The notes under the pieces are model-generated. The model made no database searches, was not told the origin of the DNA, and was given only the letters and a program-made list of their open reading frames with translations. 64,000 nucleotides of DNA. Origin: Rhizobium cauense (GTDB lineage Bacteria; Pseudomonadota; Alphaproteobacteria; Rhizobiales; Rhizobiaceae). A program made the position numbers and the translations under genes. Every line of letters starts with the position of its first letter. The first letter of the stretch is position 1. The stretch is from the NCBI RefSeq assembly GCF_019511525.1, contig NZ_JAEUAT010000003.1, positions 372,001 through 436,000 of the forward strand, written 5' to 3'. Shown piece after piece: positions 1 through 8,927 of this stretch.

Positions 1-147
1 ACGTCCAGCCTGTCCTTCAAGGCCGCTTGATTTGGCAATTTTTGGCGCGGCTTCGGTAGAGAAGTTGCGCCAAAACAAAATACCCCGCCGTGGGACCTAC
101 GAGCATTCCTCTCAATTTGGGAGCTAGCTACGGGATAGCATCCTTCC
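1..147. other. Left flank of the insertion sequence
   Basis: No complete gene is visible. An open frame from base 1 runs to a TGA at 28-30 and could be the last nine codons of a gene lying outside the window. Just after it, TTTTGGCGC (about 38-46) and GCGCCAAAA (about 69-77) can pair, which would suit a terminator for that gene. The IS begins at 148. Confidence 0.3.
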
Positions 148-176
148 TGTTGATTTGCGCTGAGAGTTGACCCGGG
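148..176 (+). repeat. IS21 left terminal inverted repeat
   Basis: 29 bp matching the reverse complement of 2570-2598 at 28 positions. A degenerate direct copy of its core (TTTGCRCTGAGA..TGACCC) follows at 179-198, 25 bp further in. Confidence 0.9.
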
Positions 177-232
177 GATTTGCACTGAGAAGTGACCCGC
201 CTTTTAGATATCGTGCGTGTCGGTCTTGATGG

Positions 233-973
233 TCAAGCTCTTGCGTTTCTCCTTTGCTGTTTTGGGCTTTCGAGGATGTGGCAATGATGGGTGAGCCGGT
301 CGAGCAGCGCGGTTGTCATCTTTGCATCGCCGAACACGCTGGCCCATTCGCTGAAGCTGAGATTGGTGGTGATGATGACGCTGGTGCGCTCGTAGAGTTT
401 GCTCAGCAGATGGAAGAGCAGCGCACCACCTGACGCGCTGAATGGCAGGTATCCCAGCTCGTCGAGAATGACGAGATCGGAATGGACAAGGCGATTAGCG
501 ATCTGCCCGGAGCGACCTTGTGCCTTTTCCTGTTCCAGTGCGTTGACCAGTACGACGGTCGAGAAGAACCGAACCCGCTTGTGGTGATGCTCGATGGCCT
601 GGACACCGATCGCCGTGGCAATGTGCGTCTTGCCCGTGCCGGGGCCGCCAACCAGGACAATGTTATTGGCGTCATCGAAGAATTCGCAGCGGTGGAGCTG
701 TTGCACGAGCGCCTCGTTGATCTCGCTGCTGGCGAAGTCGAAGCCGTTCAGATCGCGGTATGCAGGAAAGCGTGCGATCTTGAGCTGGTAGGCCGTCGAT
801 CGCACCTCTCGTTCAGCCGTTTCCGCTTTCAGAAGCTGTGACAGGATCGGAATGGCAGCTTCAAACGCCGGCGCTCCCTGTTCTGTCAGCTCTCCGACGG
901 CTTGAGCCATGCCGTGCATCTTCAATTGCCGTAGCATGATGACAATCGCACCGCTTGCCGGGTTATGACGCAT
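233..973 (-). CDS. istB: IS21-family ATPase / helper of transposition IstB
   Basis: A 246-residue AAA+ ATPase of the IstB/DnaC type, which assembles on target DNA and activates the IstA transposase. The Walker A motif GGPGTGKT is near residue 110 and Walker [10 protein letters not shown] near 170, followed by the sensor-like TTNLSFSEW segment. The length is normal for IstB (about 245-260). The start lies inside the 3' end of istA (11-bp overlap), so the two genes are probably translationally coupled. The frame is intact, so IstB could still serve a related element in trans. Confidence 0.92.
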   Translation of the reverse strand: MRHNPASGAIVIMLRQLKMHGMAQAVGELTEQGAPAFEAAIPILSQLLKAETAEREVRSTAYQLKIARFPAYRDLNGFDFASSEINEALVQQLHRCEFFDDANNIVLVGGPGTGKTHIATAIGVQAIEHHHKRVRFFSTVVLVNALEQEKAQGRSGQIANRLVHSDLVILDELGYLPFSASGGALLFHLLSKLYERTSVIITTNLSFSEWASVFGDAKMTTALLDRLTHHCHILESPKQQRRNARA

Positions 974-2488
974 GACGAACCTCCGTCTTTCTCAAGGTGT
1001 CGTAGCGTTCGACATTGGCCTTAGGCTCATTGGTGAGCACCAGTGCCTGGGGTGCGTCGAGCGTCGGCGGCGTGAAGGATTTGCCATCGACAAGGCGATG
1101 CAGCAGATTCAACACGTGAGTCTTGGTCGGAACCCCGGACTTCAGCGCCATGTCGACGGCCGACAGGACTGCTTGCTCATCGTGCTGAAGAACAAGCGCC
1201 AGGATATCGACCATCTCCCTGTCTCCACCCGGCTTCTTGAGCAGGTATTGCTGCAGGTTCTTGAGTGCGTCCGGTAGCTCGGCGAACGGAGCACCATTGC
1301 GAAGACCGCCGGGTTTGCGCTGTACGACAGCCAGATAGTGCCGCCAGTCGTAGATGGTCTGTCCCGGGCAGTCATGGGAACGATCGATGACGCGGTGATG
1401 CTCGCAGACGATCTGACCTTCCGCTGCGATAACGACACGATCCGGATAGACCCGAAGGCTTACCGGGTGATTGGCGAAAGAGGCCGGGACGCTGTAGCGC
1501 TTGCGCTCAAGATGCACGAGGCAGGTCGGCGTGACACGCTTTGTATATTCGACAAAGCCATCGAACGGCCTGGAAACAGGCATGAGAGCCAGAGCCTCCT
1601 CAGCCCAGATGTCGGCAATGGTGCCGCGTACCTGACCATGCGGTGTCTTTGCCCAGAACTCCTTGCACCGAAGCTCAAGCCAATCATTCAAGGCTTCCAA
1701 TGATGGAAAGCGCGGGATCGGTTGAAAGAAGCGATGACGCGCATCCTGAACGTTCTTCTCGACCTGCCCCTTCTCCCAACCTGAAGCCGGATTGCAGAAC
1801 TCGGGCTCGAACAGGTAGTGGCTGGCCATCGCCATGAAGCGGACGTTGACGTCACGCTCTTTTCCACGGCCAACCTTGTCGATCGCTGTGCGCATGTTGT
1901 CGTAGATGCCACGGCCAGGAATTCCACCGAAGACGCGGAACGCATGATTGTGCGCGTCGAACAGCATCTCGTGGGTCTGCAGCAGGTAGGCCCGGACGAT
2001 AAAGGCACGGCTGTAGCTCAGCTTTGTATGTGCCACCTGCAGCTTGCTGCGTTCATTACCAATGATGGCCCAATCCTCAGACCAGTCGAACTGGAACGCC
2101 TCACCCGGTTCAAATGCCAGCGGGACAAACGTGCCACGTCCTGTCGTCTGGAGTTCTCTCTGTCGGTCCGATCTCCATTCTCGAGCAAAGGCTGCAACGC
2201 GGCAGTAGGAACCATCATAGCCGAGGCTCACCAGATCAGAATGTAACTGCTTATCGTCCGCTTCTGCTTGCGGCTCTTCTTGGATTCGGTCTTCAGCCAA
2301 GCGGATAGCCGATCCGCGAATGGATCAAGCTTGTTCGGCCGCTCCGGAACATTGAACTTCGGTTCAACGCCGCCGGCACGCAGATATTTGCGGATGGCAT
2401 TCCGGGATAAGCCCGTCCTGCGGCATATCTCCCGGATCGATAGCTGATCCCGAAAATGCCAGCGTCGGATTACGCTCAGTAACGCCAT
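963..2488 (-). pseudogene. istA: IstA transposase, broken by a single-base frameshift
   Basis: IS21 transposase of the DDE type, in two frames. The N-terminal piece starts MALLSVIRRWHFRDQ with a helix-turn-helix (SIREICRRTGLSRNAIRKYL) and reads well to KSRKQKRTI. The C-terminal piece resumes at KQLHSDLVSLGYDGSY and carries the catalytic segments FDWSED, IYDNMRT and NPASGWEKGQVEK. The frames switch at 2251-2254, where ATAAG replaces an expected ATAAAG, so one A is missing. Without the shift the protein would be about 508 aa, a normal IstA length. Programmed frameshifting is not the usual IS21 arrangement and no long slippery run is present, so a loss-of-function mutation or a sequencing error is more likely. 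Confidence 0.88.
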
Positions 2489-2569
2489 GTCGATCACTCC
2501 AGAGCCCCCGCTGAAACCACAGGGGATGATTGAAACATGGGTCAATTCTCAGTGATATTTTCCCGCTGT

Positions 2570-2598
2570 CCCGGGTCAGCTCTCAGCGCAAATCAACA
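2570..2598 (-). repeat. IS21 right terminal inverted repeat
   Basis: Partner of 148-176. An inner copy of the core lies at 2539-2555 (GGGTCAATTCTCAGTGA), giving the multi-site end typical of the family. Confidence 0.9.
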
Positions 2599-2816
2599 CC
2601 CCGCCAGTGCTGAGGAAGCAGCGACAGCACACAAATAAATAACTATTTAGATACAACTTTTTATCGCGTATTTTCCGTAACTTAGCAGGTTGCTCCGCCT
2701 CTTGCGCCAGCTATTCAATCTTGACAGCGATTGGGTTTCAGGATCTGTTTCGGCCGGAGGAGGTTCCCGGACTCACAATCCGGACCCTATGAACTCCCCA
2801 GGAGGACATTGCCGTT

Positions 2817-3827
2817 ATGTTGAGATTTGCCGTCGTCGGGATCGATCATGGACACACGTTTGATCACGTGAAAGGGTTGCTTGCGGCAGGTGCGGAATTC
2901 GCCGGATACTGCCCACAGACATCAGTGCCCGCACTGCTGGAAACATTCCAGAAGACCTACCCGGACGCCCCGCAGATCGACCGCGACGCTATTTTCGCCG
3001 ATCCCTCGATCGACGTGATCTGCATCGCCGCGATCCCAAGCGACCGCGCAGGTTTGGCCGTCCGGGCCATGAAGGCCGGCAAGGATGTCATGACTGACAA
3101 GCCTGGCGTGACCACATTCGCCCAGCTTGAAGAGGTTAGACGCACAGTTGCCGAGACCGGCCGAATCTTCTCGATCTGCTTTTCCGAGCGTCATTGCGTG
3201 CGCTCCGCAGTCAAGGCGGGAAAACTGGTAAAGCAAGGCGCGATCGGCACGGTTATCCAGACCCTCGGCATGGGACCGCATAGGCTACAGTTGCCAACAC
3301 GGCCAAGCTGGTTCTTCGATCCCGAACAGTTCGGCGGCATCATTGTCGATATTGCATCCCATCAGGTCGACCAGTTCCTCTTCTACACAGGCTCGACGAG
3401 CGGCGAAGTGGTGGCAAGCTCAGTCGGCAATTTTGGTATGCCGGACAAGCCGGCTTTTCAGGATTTTGGCGAAGTCCTCCTTCGCTCGGAGCGGGCGTCG
3501 GGCTACGTTCGCGTCGACTGGTTTACGCCGGAAGCTCTGCCAACCTGGGGCGACGGCCGCCTGACAATCCTCGGCACCGAAGGTTATATCGAACTGCGCA
3601 AATATATTGATATCGCCGGGCGTCCGGGTAAGGACCACTTGTTCCTCGTCAACGGCAAGGAAATGGTCCATATCGATTGCAGCGGCGAGAAGCTCGAGTA
3701 TTTCGACGCCTTTGCTGCCGATGTGCGCGACCGCACCGAGACGGCGATGTCCCAAGATCATGTCTACGAAGTCTGCCGCCTGTCACTGGAAGCACAAGCA
3801 AAGGCTGCCCGTCTGGGTCATCGCTGA
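2817..3827 (+). CDS. Gfo/Idh/MocA-family oxidoreductase
   Basis: A 336-residue NAD(P)-dependent dehydrogenase of the Gfo/Idh/MocA fold, a family acting mostly on sugars, inositols and their derivatives. The Rossmann start is atypical: VVGIDHGH replaces the usual GxGxxG loop. The usual EKP motif near residue 97 reads TDKPG, so the Lys is kept but the Glu is not. The C-terminal alpha/beta domain (GGIIVDIASHQVDQFLF, then a WGDGRLTILGTEGYIEL strand) is normal. The SD AGGAGG lies about 10 bp before the ATG. A weak -35 TTGACA is at 2721. It is first in a run with a second Gfo/Idh gene 11 bp downstream and a VOC gene, so they probably act on one substrate, which is not identifiable. Confidence 0.85.
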   Translation: MLRFAVVGIDHGHTFDHVKGLLAAGAEFAGYCPQTSVPALLETFQKTYPDAPQIDRDAIFADPSIDVICIAAIPSDRAGLAVRAMKAGKDVMTDKPGVTTFAQLEEVRRTVAETGRIFSICFSERHCVRSAVKAGKLVKQGAIGTVIQTLGMGPHRLQLPTRPSWFFDPEQFGGIIVDIASHQVDQFLFYTGSTSGEVVASSVGNFGMPDKPAFQDFGEVLLRSERASGYVRVDWFTPEALPTWGDGRLTILGTEGYIELRKYIDIAGRPGKDHLFLVNGKEMVHIDCSGEKLEYFDAFAADVRDRTETAMSQDHVYEVCRLSLEAQAKAARLGHR

Positions 3828-3838
3828 GGAGCCGGGTC

Positions 3839-4936
3839 ATGTCCAAGAAGTTTCGTGTCGGCGTCATCGGAGCGGGCATTGCCGCACGCCACCTGACGGG
3901 TTTTGCCTGGAACAAGGAATTGTTTGATGTCACTGTCCTATGTTCTTTGGACGAGGATCGGGGCAGGGCGCTATGTGAAGAATTCGGCATTCCTGAATAT
4001 ACGCAGGATGCTGAAACGATGATCGCTCGCTCCGATCTCGACATTATCGACATCTGCACACCGCCGAGCTCGCATTTCGAGCTTTGCCGAAAGGCAATCG
4101 AGGCTGGGAAGCATGTGATCTGCGAAAAGCCGCTATTTGGTTCAATCGCCGAAGTGGACGAAATGGCCCGCATTGTCGCGCGCGCCGAAGGCCCGAAGCT
4201 CATGCCGATCTTCCAGTACCGCTATGGCTCCGGGCTTCAGAAATTGAAGATGCTGATTGACCTCGGACTGACCGGGAGCCCGTTTCTGACGACGATCGAA
4301 ACCCATTGGTGGCGTGGACCGGACTACTACGCAGTGCCATGGCGCGGCAAGTGGGTGACCGAGCTCGGCGGCGGCCTCCTCGGCCATGCCATTCACGCCC
4401 ACGATATGCTCAACTACGTGCATGGCGCATGCGCTGAAGTCTTCTCCTTTGGGGCGACACTCGTCAATCCGATCCAGGTCGAGGATACGGCCGCATTGTC
4501 GGTAAGGATGAAGAATGGGTCGCTGGCGACGCTGTCGATGACGCTGGGATCGCGCAAGGAAATCTCCCGTCTGCGGTTCTGCTTCTCCGATCTTGTCGTC
4601 GAGAGCATTCTCGAACCCTATACGATGGGCCGCGACCCGTGGACCTTCATTGCGGGGACAGAAGAACATCAAAGGCGCGTGGACGAAGCACTTGCTGCCT
4701 ATGTTGTCAACGAGGACGGCTATACCCGCCAGTTTGAACTGTTCCACCACGCATTGACCACCGGTGGCGAGTTGCCGGTAAGCTTGGAGGATGCGCGCAA
4801 CTCACTGGAGCTCGTTACAGCCGCCTACCATTCGCAACGCACCGGCCTGCCGACGCCTCTGCCTATCCTCGCCGACCATCCGCTCTACCACTCCTGGCTG
4901 CCGGAAGAAGAACGCCGCCTGGCCACGGGAGCCTAA
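3839..4936 (+). CDS. Gfo/Idh/MocA-family oxidoreductase
   Basis: A 365-residue dehydrogenase. The start was set at ATG 3839 (MSKKFRVGVIGAGIAARH) because GAGGAG precedes it and the classic GAGIAA dinucleotide-binding loop begins at once; the frame is open further upstream but would overlap the previous gene. The EKP motif is present (VICEKPLFGS, about residue 95), as is a GGGLLGHAIHAHDML catalytic-helix segment. Unlike its neighbour it keeps all canonical motifs, so the pair is a typical plus an atypical Gfo/Idh protein in one operon. The stop is 4 bp before the VOC gene. A sugar or polyol derivative is the likely substrate by family only. Confidence 0.87.
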   Translation: MSKKFRVGVIGAGIAARHLTGFAWNKELFDVTVLCSLDEDRGRALCEEFGIPEYTQDAETMIARSDLDIIDICTPPSSHFELCRKAIEAGKHVICEKPLFGSIAEVDEMARIVARAEGPKLMPIFQYRYGSGLQKLKMLIDLGLTGSPFLTTIETHWWRGPDYYAVPWRGKWVTELGGGLLGHAIHAHDMLNYVHGACAEVFSFGATLVNPIQVEDTAALSVRMKNGSLATLSMTLGSRKEISRLRFCFSDLVVESILEPYTMGRDPWTFIAGTEEHQRRVDEALAAYVVNEDGYTRQFELFHHALTTGGELPVSLEDARNSLELVTAAYHSQRTGLPTPLPILADHPLYHSWLPEEERRLATGA

Positions 4937-4940
4937 TGCA

Positions 4941-5351
4941 ATGATCAAAGGCTTCGAGCATGTCGGCATGGTGACCGGCGATATGGACAAGTCGCTCGCC
5001 TTCTATTGTGATCTCCTGGGCCTCAGCCTTCACCTGCGCAAGACCATGGCCAATGGTACGGAAGTGGCCTTCCTTGACGCCGGTGGCGGCATGCTCGAGA
5101 TATTTGCGCCGCCGGGCGGCAGCGCGCGTGCCGGGGACCTGCCGGCGTCCACATCAGGCGTGCTGCATATCACCTTTCGTGTTGACAGCGTTGATGAAAG
5201 TTTCGCGACGCTGGAAGCGGCTGGCGTCGAGATAAAGGAAAGACCACGTGCCGCGGTCAACTCGGAGGTGCTGGACAGGGTCGCTTTCGTTCGTGATCCC
5301 GACGGGATCATCGTGGAGTTGGCTGAGCGTCGCCACGCCCCGAAGGATTGA
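4941..5351 (+). CDS. VOC-superfamily (glyoxalase-fold) protein
   Basis: 136 residues forming two beta-alpha-beta-beta-beta units of the vicinal oxygen chelate fold. It begins GFEHVGMVTGDMDKSLAFYCDLLG (in pieces: HVG, the D-K-S-L-A-F-Y helix, the LG turn) and ends RVAFVRDPDGIIVELAE, the standard closing motif with its metal-ligand Glu. Members are metal-dependent lyases, epimerases, dioxygenases or resistance proteins. It starts 4 bp after the second oxidoreductase, so it is very likely co-transcribed. An epimerase or lyase step beside the two dehydrogenases is plausible but not shown. Confidence 0.85.
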   Translation: MIKGFEHVGMVTGDMDKSLAFYCDLLGLSLHLRKTMANGTEVAFLDAGGGMLEIFAPPGGSARAGDLPASTSGVLHITFRVDSVDESFATLEAAGVEIKERPRAAVNSEVLDRVAFVRDPDGIIVELAERRHAPKD

Positions 5352-5474
5352 CGGTCCTCGCGCGAGAACAGATTGACCGCCGGATCGAATTTTCCGCACT
5401 GCAGTAACGACTCCGTAATGCCCATTTGTCAGCTTGATGAAGGCGACAATTTCCTTTCATTGGTAGGGGCTGGC

Positions 5475-5746
5475 ATGTCACGCAGTAAGGACGATTGGAT
5501 CAATCAGCGTGCCTACGCGCTCTGGGAAGCAGAAGGCCGTCCGGCGGGACGAAGCGACATCACTGGCAACAGGCCGCATCCGAGTATAAGCAACTCGAAT
5601 TGACGCGCGCCTCTGAGGACGGTAGCGACCTCATAGAACGCTTGCAGACGATGGGTCGCCTGATGCGGTCGAAGAACAACGGTGGTGTCGTCGCGACCAC
5701 AGCCCGCGACGATATGAAAGTCGGCGAGCGAAAGTCGTCGGCCTAA
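5475..5746 (+). pseudogene. DUF2934 protein gene, frameshifted
   Basis: The first frame (MSRSKDDWINQRAYALW then EAEGRPAGRSD) matches the start of small DUF2934 proteins, which share a W-x-x-x-A-Y-x-x-W-E-x-x-G-x-P pattern. The family's next block (HHWQQAASEYKQLE) is present but in another frame. The switch falls at about 5558, where one base seems to be missing. The remainder reads on to 5746 with no obvious domain. DUF2934 proteins are short, of unknown function and common in rhizobia. Restoring one base would give about 90 residues. Confidence 0.6.
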
Positions 5747-5792
5747 CGTACACACTACCGCTTCCCAAAGTGCCGGACTTGAGAGATTTGTC

Positions 5793-6332
5793 ATGAGCCA
5801 CATCCCGAAGATCGACTACCCGACGGCTTCCGAAGAGGTTAGGGCCGCGCATGACGAGGAGGTGCGGGTGCGCGGACGCATGACGAACATGAAGCGTACG
5901 CTGCTCCATTCCCCGGTCGCCCACCGTATCTATGCCGAGTGGTTCACGCTCCGCCGCGAACTTCAGGCAATCGACGACAGATCGATCTGGATCTTCTCGC
6001 ACGCCATTTCGAAAGCTGCCGGTTCGAAGATCGCAATCACCTTCTTTCGACGGGCCCTGATTACCGCAGGCTTTGATCCGGAAGCACTGACGCTCTCTGA
6101 GGAGGAAGCTCTCCTCGATGCCTTCGGAAAGGCAATCGTTGCCAACTCCAATGCAATCCCCGCGGAGATCTGGACCGGGTTGAAGGCCCGCTATGATACC
6201 AAGACACTGGTCGATCTGGTCGCTTTTGCCGGCATCATGCTCGCCACAGCGGTCTTCAACAATGTCGTTGAGATTGACTTCGATCCAGAACTTGAGGCCT
6301 TCGCGGAAACTGCAGCCAACTCGTCTTCCTGA
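5793..6332 (+). CDS. Carboxymuconolactone decarboxylase / AhpD-like protein
   Basis: A 179-residue, mostly helical protein resembling the CMD/AhpD superfamily (HSPVAHRIYAEWFTLRREL, then ISKAAGSKIAITFFRRAL and a C-terminal DLVAFAGIMLATAVFNNVV helix). The redox CxxC pair of AhpD-type peroxidases is absent, so it is not a classic alkylhydroperoxidase. Its stop is 18 bp from the stop of the convergent flavoprotein gene. It lies next to a sulfur-acquisition block where flavin monooxygenases occur, which is only a contextual hint. The superfamily is likely; the role is unknown. Confidence 0.6.
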   Translation: MSHIPKIDYPTASEEVRAAHDEEVRVRGRMTNMKRTLLHSPVAHRIYAEWFTLRRELQAIDDRSIWIFSHAISKAAGSKIAITFFRRALITAGFDPEALTLSEEEALLDAFGKAIVANSNAIPAEIWTGLKARYDTKTLVDLVAFAGIMLATAVFNNVVEIDFDPELEAFAETAANSSS

Positions 6333-6350
6333 CACCCACCGCAGCAGCAG

Positions 6351-7778
6351 CTAGGTCCGCACGTTCCTCGCACTTACCTTTCTCGCAAGCTCATTGGCCA
6401 CGAAGGCGGCATGCTCACTGATCTGCGGTAGGCCCATCAACTCTCCGAATGTGCCGCGTGCCAGCGGACCAGAGATCAACAAGGTCGGATCTGGCCGATC
6501 GTCGCCTCCAATCGCTTCTGAGCGGTCGGTGCAGGCAATGCCGAGACCTGTAGGATCGAGCCGCAAGTGCGACTGATCGTGTAACTTTGAAAGCCATGCC
6601 TGGCTTTTCAGGATGCCACCATGCGCCGGTCCCGTCGTCACGACAACGGCGTCAAAGCTCCGCTCCACCGGGCTGCCATTACGCCTTTTCAGTTCAACGT
6701 GGATGGCTTCATCGTCACGCTTCGCATTGAGGACTGAGGCCGCCAGCACCTCCATCCTGCCTTCAGCAATGGCCTGCTCAAGCACGTCTTCTACCTGGGG
6801 TGCGATCCGGAAGCGATGAACGTCCCAGTACGGCCTGATGTGACGTGCAATCCGGCAGCGCTCGGCAACGGGCAGGTTTTGCCAGATCGCATGCCCGTGG
6901 CTGCGCACCTGATCGATGACGGCGTGCCAGGTCAGCCCCGCCAGCTTCGCATCGTCAATTGTGCGCCTGACGCTGCGCAGCAACGCTGCGGCGCTATGGG
7001 CGGGAGCGGCCTCGAACTCCCCAAATGGATCCTGCGGATTCGGCGCGTGCCCCCTCGATCTCAGTCCCCGTCGCGAGATTGACGTAACCGGTCCTCGATG
7101 CCCGGTCCTTGCAAGCGATGCCACAATGTCGGCCGCCGTCAGACCGTTTCCAACGATCAGCAATCGATCGAGAGGGCGGATGGCATCAAGTGACCCAGGA
7201 ACCGTTGAATCGGCGACAAACCGTGGATGGCCTTCAAGACTTCTCAGAGCGCCCGGCGTCGAGGGCGCTGGATGGCTGGTGGCGATCACCACGAAATCGG
7301 CAAAACATTGCCCGCCCTGGCTATCAAATATCTGCCAGAGCGTGCCGTCGCGGCGTACCTCCGTAACCCTCGCGCGACGATGGCGTACGCTACCATTGCG
7401 CAGGAGCGGCGACAGTGCAGAGGCGACATAGGCACCGAAAACGTGACGGCGAGGATAGAGGCTGCCATCAGGCCTGTGAGCATCAGGGTCATCCGCAACA
7501 GCATCAGTACGGCCGATCCACTCGACAAAATCCTCCGGCCTGTCAGGCAGAAGGCTCATGCGGGCGGCGGGAACATTGATGCGATGGGCCGGATCGGCGG
7601 TATCGTAAGCGAGACCGCGGCCGAGTTCACCGCGCGGTTCAAAGACAAGGATTGCCGGTGGTGTGCCGATCGAGGAATGTGTCAGGTGGTAGGCCACCCC
7701 GGCGCCCGAAACGCCTCCGCCGATAATCGCGACCACGGGTCGGCGGATCGTGCCGCCGCTACTGCCCTCTGCTATCAT
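6351..7778 (-). CDS. FAD/NAD(P)-binding oxidoreductase
   Basis: A 475-residue flavoprotein of the kind grouped as FAD-NAD(P)-binding (NAD_binding_9, E. coli YdhS-like). The N-terminal FAD loop VVAIIGGGVSGAG is at residues 15-27. A second Rossmann loop LLIVGNGLTAADIVASLA lies near residue 205, and a VVVTTGPAHG segment (about 370) closes the nucleotide site. The predicted protein is soluble. It diverges from metQ across a 276-bp gap, so it may share control with the sulfur transport genes. The substrate is unknown; pfam-level assignment only. Confidence 0.8.
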   Translation of the reverse strand: MIAEGSSGGTIRRPVVAIIGGGVSGAGVAYHLTHSSIGTPPAILVFEPRGELGRGLAYDTADPAHRINVPAARMSLLPDRPEDFVEWIGRTDAVADDPDAHRPDGSLYPRRHVFGAYVASALSPLLRNGSVRHRRARVTEVRRDGTLWQIFDSQGGQCFADFVVIATSHPAPSTPGALRSLEGHPRFVADSTVPGSLDAIRPLDRLLIVGNGLTAADIVASLARTGHRGPVTSISRRGLRSRGHAPNPQDPFGEFEAAPAHSAAALLRSVRRTIDDAKLAGLTWHAVIDQVRSHGHAIWQNLPVAERCRIARHIRPYWDVHRFRIAPQVEDVLEQAIAEGRMEVLAASVLNAKRDDEAIHVELKRRNGSPVERSFDAVVVTTGPAHGGILKSQAWLSKLHDQSHLRLDPTGLGIACTDRSEAIGGDDRPDPTLLISGPLARGTFGELMGLPQISEHAAFVANELARKVSARNVRT

Positions 7779-7889
7779 GCCGTCAATGCCCGCGGTAGAA
7801 AATCACTATGACAATCAGAGCACAGATTTGTCCTTCGCGCTCGGATGGTTTAATTTAGTGAGCAGCAAGCGGGCCGGCAACGACAATAT

Positions 7890-7915
7890 TCTATAAAATC
7901 AGTAGAATTTTTATC
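7890..7915 (+). promoter_or_regulatory. Candidate shared sulfur-regulon motif upstream of metQ
   Basis: TCTATAAAAT-N3-TAG-AATTTTT-ATC, 140 bp before the metQ start. An almost identical A/T-rich arrangement occurs on the minus strand upstream of tauA (14917-14939). The element stands out in otherwise G+C-rich DNA. It could be a LysR-type (CysB-like) site or a promoter core; the sequence alone does not decide. Confidence 0.4.
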
Positions 7916-8054
7916 CCGCGACTCCGGGCAAGCACCGAAGAGTTTTTCCGTGCTGCAGCGCAATAGAGATCGGATTGCTTGGTTTACGATCAGCAGTTTT
8001 GAAATTATCTCAGCCGTTCCAGCACACATCAAATAGAAGACGGGAAACACCAAA

Positions 8055-8891
8055 ATGAACAAGAAGACGTCCGCCACACCAAGCCTGACACGTCGCGCAA
8101 GCCTTGCCGCGATCGCAGCGTCGACCTTTGCACTCGTTGCGTTCGCCGCACCTGTTGCCTCTTTCGCTGAAGACAAGTCGATCAAGGTTGGCATCATGAG
8201 CGGCGAGGACGAAGACGTCTGGCGGGTTGTGACCACCGAGGCTGCAAAAAACGGCCTGAAAATCGAGACCGTCGTCTTCAACGACTACACCCAGCCGAAC
8301 GAAGCGCTCGAGCGTGGTGAAATTGACGCCAACGCATTTCAGCACAAGCCCTATCTCGACAATCAGGTCGAGCAGCACGGCTATCATATCGTCCCGGTCG
8401 GATACACCGCCGTCTGGCCCATCGGGCTTTACTCCAAGAAGCACAAAACTGTCGCCGAAATCGGCGAAGGTGCGACAATCGGCGTTCCGAACGATCCCTC
8501 CAACGAAGGCCGTGCCCTGCGGGTCCTGCAGAACGAAGGCATCATCAAGTTGAAGGATGGCACAGGCATTCTTGCCACTGTGACCGATATCGCCGAGAAC
8601 CCGAAGAACGTCGAGATCAAGGAGCTCGATGCCGGCGTTGTTGGCCGTGCCATCGAGGATCTTGATGCCGCCGTAGTCAACACCGACTGGGCCTTGAAGA
8701 GCGGACTGTCTGCTTCCGATCGCATTGCACAGGAGCCGATCGCCCACAACCCTTATCGCAACTTCATCGCGGTCAAGCAGGGCAGTGAGAACGAGGCCTG
8801 GGTAAAAACACTGGTTTCCTCCTACCAGAACGATGCGGTTAAGGCCGAGTTCGACAAGGTGTATAAGGGAACCGGCGTCAGCGCCTATTAA
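8055..8891 (+). CDS. metQ: Methionine-type ABC transporter substrate-binding protein
   Basis: 278 residues of the NlpA/MetQ family, periplasmic, binding methionine or a related sulfur compound for the MetNI transporter. A Tat/Sec-like leader (LTRRASLAAIAASTFALVAF) ends at a probable AxA site, ASFAED; no lipobox Cys is present, so it is probably secreted rather than lipid-anchored. The family signature follows: IKVGIMSGEDEDVW, DYTQPNEALERGEIDANAFQH, and VGVPND-like IGVPNDPSNEGRAL. It is first in the metQ-metN-metI order and separated from metN by a strong hairpin. Adjacent flavin monooxygenase and sulfonate genes suggest the ligand may be another organosulfur compound. Confidence 0.9.
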   Translation: MNKKTSATPSLTRRASLAAIAASTFALVAFAAPVASFAEDKSIKVGIMSGEDEDVWRVVTTEAAKNGLKIETVVFNDYTQPNEALERGEIDANAFQHKPYLDNQVEQHGYHIVPVGYTAVWPIGLYSKKHKTVAEIGEGATIGVPNDPSNEGRALRVLQNEGIIKLKDGTGILATVTDIAENPKNVEIKELDAGVVGRAIEDLDAAVVNTDWALKSGLSASDRIAQEPIAHNPYRNFIAVKQGSENEAWVKTLVSSYQNDAVKAEFDKVYKGTGVSAY

Positions 8892-8927
8892 TCAACTATT
8901 CGCGCCGGGGGTTAGGCGCGTTTGAAC

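Larger units (their letters stand above)
148..2598 (-). mobile_element. IS21-family insertion sequence, istA frameshifted
   Basis: A 2451-bp element bounded by near-perfect terminal inverted repeats that begin TGTTGATTTGCGCTGAGAG, with one mismatch over 29 bp. It carries the two-gene istA-istB arrangement diagnostic of IS21, and the genes overlap by 11 bp on the minus strand. Each end holds a second, inner copy of the terminal motif, which is known for IS21 transposase-binding ends. The flanking bases (TTCC on the left, CCCC on the right) show no target duplication. That suggests an old insertion or a later rearrangement. With istA broken, the copy should not move without help from another copy. 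Confidence 0.93.

Noticed and set aside
963..2545. Programmed frameshifting to make full-length IstA
   Set aside because: IS21 transposases are normally read in one frame, and the junction has no slippery heptamer or evident stimulator.
2599..2816. Target-site duplication at the IS edges
   Set aside because: Bases next to the two terminal repeats (TTCC and CCCC) do not match over 4-8 bp.
7779..8054. SAM riboswitch upstream of metQ
   Set aside because: I could not find the conserved helices of SAM-I or SAM-II; the A/T-rich element there looks like a protein site or promoter.
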